Shown one piece after another: positions 12,898 through 16,353 of a stretch of DNA of 16,353 nucleotides. The position numbers and the translations under genes are program-made. The notes below the pieces were generated by a model that did not search any database, was not told the origin of the DNA, and saw nothing but the letters and a program-made list of their open reading frames with translations. The DNA is from an uncultured Ignavibacteriota bacterium. Lineage in GTDB: Bacteria > Bacteroidota > Ignavibacteria > Tepidaquicellales > Tepidaquicellaceae. The stretch lies in the NCBI GenBank assembly GCA_937983305.1, contig CALKAJ010000076.1, positions 1 through 16,353 on the forward strand. The letters are read 5' to 3'. Numbering within the stretch: position 1 is the first letter of the stretch; each line of letters begins with the position of its first letter.

Positions 12898-14722
12898 ATT
12901 TAATCAGTATCATTCTGATAATTGAAGAATAAGCCGGCGTCTCCAATCTCGCAAAATAAACACCGCTGCCTAATTCCTTCCCGGAAAAACTAACACTGTA
13001 TTTCCCGGAATTCAGCTTATTATCAATCAAAACCGAAATCAATCTGCCCGACATATCATAAACCGACAACTTTACGTTTGAATTTTCAGCAATGTCAAAA
13101 TTAATTTTAGTTTCCGGATTAAAAGGATTCGGATAGTTCTGATATAAATTAAACTTTTCGGGAATTACGGAGCCATTCCCCGAAATATTATCCGGCAACG
13201 AAATGAACCACCAGTAATTTGAAAAAGGTCCGTATCCAAATGTATTCCCGGCTCGAACTCTCCAGTAGTATGTAATATTAATTCCTATTTTTCCGTTCGG
13301 AATTGTATAGCTTGTTGTACTCAAAGTCGCAGTATCGGTCAAGATTGCAAAATCCGGAACAGTAGAAATTTGCAATTTATAATTCAACGCCCCTGAAACA
13401 CTGCCCCAGACAAGCGTTGGAGTTTGTGTTGTTCCAATTGTGCCGTTAGGTGGAGAGATTAAAACAGGAGCCGGTGGAGTAACGGAAGTTGAAAAATTCC
13501 AGATTGATGACCAGGGACTAACTCCGTAAAGGTTCAGTGCACTCACACGCCAGTAATAAGTATATCCGGGAGATAACTTACCGTTAGAAACATAATAATT
13601 CGTTGTATTGACGATTGCCGAGTCCGTAATAACATTAAACAAGGGAACAGTGGAAATCTGAACTTTATATTGAGTTGCTCCGATAGAAGCAATCCATATT
13701 AAAGTAGGTGTTGGAGATACATTTATGGAATTATTTGCAGGAGTAACCAATACAGGTGCCGCCGGAGTTGAATAACCGCCTGTAGTCGTTTTTAGAATTA
13801 TTCCTCCTCTACCTGCCGCAAATCCTGTATTCTGGTCAAGGAACTGAACTCTGCCAATCCAATATGAAACAGGAACAGATTGGCTAATCCAGTTTTCTCC
13901 ACTGTTTGTGGTTACCATAATCAAAGGAGTTGACCCATTGTAATTTCCTCCGCAAAGATATCCGGTAGTGTTATTTAAAAAATGTATATGATTTATCCAG
14001 AACGAATTCCCAAGCGTCTTTGGAACCCAACTGTTACCTCCGGTTGTTGTTTTTATTAAAGTGCTGTTATACCCTGCAATAAAACCGGTAGAAGCATTAA
14101 GCATTTTAATTGAATGTAAGTTTGATGTTAAAGTATTTGATTGTTCGAACCAGCTCACACCTCCGTCAACAGTTTTAAATATTTTTCCGGATAAACCTGC
14201 AACCCAACCTGTGTATTGGTTAACAAAATTAATTCCAACAAAAGCATATGGCGCCACAAATTTTGTTGTAAAGGTTAATCCGGCATCTGTAGTTTTAATA
14301 ACATACCCCTCACCTGTCGAAAACCAACCCGTTGTTGAATTAATAAATGACTCATTAAAAACTACACCAATATTGCCGTAAAAAATTTGATTCCAGTTGG
14401 CTCCGCCGTTGGTAGTTTTCTGAATAACTGCAATATTCTGATTATCATTACCACCTGAAATCCAGCCTGTATTTTGATTAATAAAATAAGCTGATAAAAA
14501 GCCGGAATTCCAGCTCGTTGCCTGCGTTACCCAATTCGAACCGCCATTTGTTGTTTTTAGAACATTTGCCGAGAAGCCCACAATCCAACCGGTATTATTA
14601 TTAAGAAAGTACATTCCCCTGAGCTCATAAGATACTCCGCTGTTTAAATTTACCCAACCTGATTGAGGGTAAATTGCCGATACTGCCGCGAATAAAAGGA
14701 CAGTTAAAATTACGCCTCGCAT
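12896..14722 (-). CDS. Secreted T9SS-sorted protein with YCF48-like propeller repeats and two FN3 domains
   Basis: 608 residues. A signal peptide (about 1-20, MRGVILTVLLFAAVSAIYPQ) is followed by about seven YCF48/BNR-type repeats (about 22-316) with recurring NTGWxxG and LKTTNGGxNW elements, which should form a beta-propeller. Two fibronectin type III-like domains follow, at about 321-414 and 417-508, each starting PxPVLxxPxN and containing YYWRVxA. A T9SS type A sorting domain ends the protein: LYQNYPNPFNPETKI (527-540), DMSGRLI (556-562), GVYFARL (587-593). The protein should be exported by Sec, moved across the outer membrane by T9SS, and cleaved or anchored at the surface. The ATG at 14720-14722 has a strong GGAGGA six bases upstream, unlike its neighbours. 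Ligand or enzymatic function is not evident; adhesion or binding is only a guess. Confidence 0.9.
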   Translation of the reverse strand: MRGVILTVLLFAAVSAIYPQSGWVNLNSGVSYELRGMYFLNNNTGWIVGFSANVLKTTNGGSNWVTQATSWNSGFLSAYFINQNTGWISGGNDNQNIAVIQKTTNGGANWNQIFYGNIGVVFNESFINSTTGWFSTGEGYVIKTTDAGLTFTTKFVAPYAFVGINFVNQYTGWVAGLSGKIFKTVDGGVSWFEQSNTLTSNLHSIKMLNASTGFIAGYNSTLIKTTTGGNSWVPKTLGNSFWINHIHFLNNTTGYLCGGNYNGSTPLIMVTTNSGENWISQSVPVSYWIGRVQFLDQNTGFAAGRGGIILKTTTGGYSTPAAPVLVTPANNSINVSPTPTLIWIASIGATQYKVQISTVPLFNVITDSAIVNTTNYYVSNGKLSPGYTYYWRVSALNLYGVSPWSSIWNFSTSVTPPAPVLISPPNGTIGTTQTPTLVWGSVSGALNYKLQISTVPDFAILTDTATLSTTSYTIPNGKIGINITYYWRVRAGNTFGYGPFSNYWWFISLPDNISGNGSVIPEKFNLYQNYPNPFNPETKINFDIAENSNVKLSVYDMSGRLISVLIDNKLNSGKYSVSFSGKELGSGVYFARLETPAYSSIIRMILIK

Positions 14723-14874
14723 TTTTTCCTCCGTTCTTGGAAGTTAAAAAAGAAAAGGTTAATTTGAAAACAACAAAACCTGAGATTTTAATCGTTACCA
14801 AAGATGACTACGTAATCAGACTTATACTATATATATAATGTAAAAAACAATTAAATTAAAATCAATTAATTAAG
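14723..14874 (-). promoter_or_regulatory. AT-rich spacer upstream of the YCF48-like T9SS gene
   Basis: 152 bases between two minus-strand genes. GGAGGA at 14727-14732 (minus) is a clear ribosome binding site for the downstream gene. The middle contains TATATATATAGTATAA on the minus strand, which could hold a -10 element, but no paired -35 can be placed with confidence. No GC-rich terminator follows the upstream gene, so read-through is possible. Confidence 0.4.
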
Positions 14875-16353
14875 TTACTTAATATGAATCATTCTCTTTG
14901 TTTCCGTAAAGTCACCGGTTGTCAATCTGTAGAAATAAATACTGCTTGATAGATTTTTTGCATCAAATAAAACTTCATACCGTCCGGTTTCAAGTTCGCT
15001 GTCAACTATATCCGCAACAAGTTTTCCGGTTATATCAAATACTTTTAATTTTACATTACCCGATTTCTTTACTTCAAATTTAATCTTCGTTTTTGAATTA
15101 AATGGATTTGGATAATTTTGCTCTAATCTGTATTCTGTAATTATTCCGCTTTCTAATTTTTTTATTGAAGTCCAGAATGGATATAGCGTAAAGTTTATAT
15201 TATTAAGTGTTCCGCCGGATGGCATATAAACAGCAATACTGTCAGATTTATATCCGGGTCTGTTTGAATATATGTTATACGTTCCGGAAGGCATATTATT
15301 GAGCAAATAATACCCGTCGTTATTTGAGAATGTAAAGCCTCTTATTTCATTATTCAGTTTTGCATACAATAAAACATCTTTTAATCCCGGCAATGGATTA
15401 TAAGTTGTTTTAAAAACACTTCCCGTGATAGTACTCGAAGTTGTTGCAATGTTTGCCCTGATAACGCCGACGTTAATATTATTTAAGTTGGAAGTTACAT
15501 AAAGCACTGTTGCATTTTCCCAGGTTATGGAAGATGGATAATATGTCGGAATAAAATCCACTACAGGAGTTGAATTCGGATAAGGCCTGATGTAAACCGA
15601 ATCTGTCCTCACATTTGGCAAAATATAAGTTCCGTTAGATTGTATTCCGGTTGAATCTATCGTTTCCATCTGCATAGTTGAATAATTCAGTTTCAAAGCC
15701 TTCACATATCCTCCGGATACAGGTTGATTGTTATCTGCATATTTAACAGTTCCTGTAACGGTGTGAATTGAATCACCTGTAATATCAGACAATAAGCGTC
15801 GCCAAACGGAATAGCCCCAAGTTCCTGCAAAGATGTAATTGTTTGCGATGAATAAAGAAGAGACAGACGGGATTTTATTCCATCCCTGATTTTTTTGAGT
15901 CCAGCTTTGTCCGTTATTTGTGGAGATATAAACGCCGCTATCTATTGCACCTGCAAAGATTATATTTCCGTTTATGGCAAATGAACGTACAGATTTATTA
16001 TTCAACCCCGTTATAGTCCAGTTTGTGCCGTTATTTGTTGAGAGATAGACGCCTTGATTATAATTACATCCAGCAAATATATTATCTCCGCTTGCGGCAA
16101 TGGACATAACATATTGATTACTCAAACCCATTAGTGTCCAGCTCGTGCCGTTATTTGTAGAGAGATAGATGCCGCCATAATCTGTTCCTGCAAATATATT
16201 ATTTCCGCTTATCGCAAGGCAAAGGATATCCTTATTATTCAAAGTTGTTTGAGTCCAGGATTGTCCGTTATTTGTGGAAAGATAGACACCGCTACCTAAT
16301 GTCCCTGCAAAAATATTATTTCCGCTTATGGCAAGGGAATAAACAGATTTATT
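14875..16353 (-). CDS. Secreted T9SS-sorted protein with 39-residue propeller-like repeats (5'-truncated by window edge)
   Basis: The frame stays open to the window end: 493 codons including the stop, with no start or signal peptide inside, so the N-terminus is missing. A TTG at 16240-16242 is an internal Leu in a repeat, not a real start. The N-terminal part has four full repeats of 39-42 residues and a fifth partial one, with the pattern AISGNNIFAG, then GVYLSTNNGxSWT, then LNNKxVxSLA; this resembles sialidase/BNR-like propeller blades. Two carboxypeptidase-regulatory-like beta-sandwiches follow (HTVTGTVKYADNNQPV and STITGSVF with DGYYLLNNMPSGTY). A T9SS sorting domain ends it: LEQNYPNPFNSKTKI, DITGKLV, YFYRL. 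It should be surface-exposed or released. Function is unknown; it probably forms a pair with the next T9SS gene. Confidence 0.88.
   Translation of the reverse strand, partial: NKSVYSLAISGNNIFAGTLGSGVYLSTNNGQSWTQTTLNNKDILCLAISGNNIFAGTDYGGIYLSTNNGTSWTLMGLSNQYVMSIAASGDNIFAGCNYNQGVYLSTNNGTNWTITGLNNKSVRSFAINGNIIFAGAIDSGVYISTNNGQSWTQKNQGWNKIPSVSSLFIANNYIFAGTWGYSVWRRLLSDITGDSIHTVTGTVKYADNNQPVSGGYVKALKLNYSTMQMETIDSTGIQSNGTYILPNVRTDSVYIRPYPNSTPVVDFIPTYYPSSITWENATVLYVTSNLNNINVGVIRANIATTSSTITGSVFKTTYNPLPGLKDVLLYAKLNNEIRGFTFSNNDGYYLLNNMPSGTYNIYSNRPGYKSDSIAVYMPSGGTLNNINFTLYPFWTSIKKLESGIITEYRLEQNYPNPFNSKTKIKFEVKKSGNVKLKVFDITGKLVADIVDSELETGRYEVLFDAKNLSSSIYFYRLTTGDFTETKRMIHIK
15870..16353. repeat. Tandem ~117-bp coding repeat in the last T9SS gene
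   Basis: The DNA encoding the propeller-like units repeats with a 117-120-base period (126 for the last unit). The + strand word CCGTTATTTGT recurs at each unit, and ATTATTTCCGCTTAT or close variants recur in between. High DNA identity suggests recent expansion or recombination between units. The array continues past the window edge. Confidence 0.8.

Noticed and set aside
12612..12932. Plus-strand open frame of about 106 codons
   Set aside because: It runs through the tRNA, the tRNA-fragment repeats and three terminators; its repeated peptide is only the repeat DNA read in frame.
14061..14381. Plus-strand 106-codon open frame
   Set aside because: It is antisense to the YCF48 repeats of the T9SS gene and is a by-product of their base composition.
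16240..16242. TTG as start codon of the last T9SS gene
   Set aside because: The same frame upstream encodes another complete repeat unit up to the window edge, and no signal peptide follows this TTG.

Overview
The window is AT-rich DNA (roughly one third G+C by eye) from a bacterium that is most likely a member of the Bacteroidota/Ignavibacteriota/Chlorobiota group. The best evidence is two large secreted proteins (12896-14722 and 14875-16353) that end in type IX secretion (T9SS) sorting domains with the 'QNYPNPFNP'-type motif. Poor Shine-Dalgarno sites at most starts agree with this. It reads as chromosomal; no plasmid or phage genes are visible.

Layout. (1) 1-127 is the 3' end of an unidentified + strand gene, closed by a strong terminator. 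(2) 181-2592 (minus) is a tightly coupled three-gene unit, transcribed as cysteine hydrolase (isochorismatase family), then an FAD/NAD(P) oxidoreductase without the thioredoxin-reductase CxxC, then an RlmN/Cfr-like radical SAM enzyme that lacks one of the two catalytic cysteines of RlmN. The first two genes appear to start at TTG and all junctions overlap. This is the best candidate for an undescribed system: a radical SAM enzyme with its own electron-delivery flavoprotein and an amidase-like hydrolase. (3) 2655-4967 (minus) is a soluble hybrid histidine kinase (three PAS domains, HisKA, HATPase, REC).

(4) 5077-12117 is a peptide-nutrition locus. On the minus strand lie a POT/PTR2-family transporter, an OPT-family transporter and peptidase T; transcribed divergently is an MFS transporter that resembles the MFSD1 dipeptide-transporter family. 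Together they would import oligo-, tri- and dipeptides and hydrolyse tripeptides in the cytoplasm. A small GxxExxY (PD-(D/E)xK-like) gene interrupts the run between the OPT gene and pepT. It is flanked by 40-bp imperfect inverted repeats (33/40 identical), so it looks like a mobile or repeat-associated cassette.

(5) 12152-12514 is a small predicted lipoprotein with one carboxypeptidase-regulatory-like fold. (6) 12573-12644 is tRNA-Glu(TTC). Its 3' half plus terminator has been tandemly copied twice downstream, and in both copies the T-arm is rebuilt around a perfect 16-bp palindrome. (7) The right end holds two minus-strand T9SS-exported, propeller-repeat surface proteins; the last one runs off the window.
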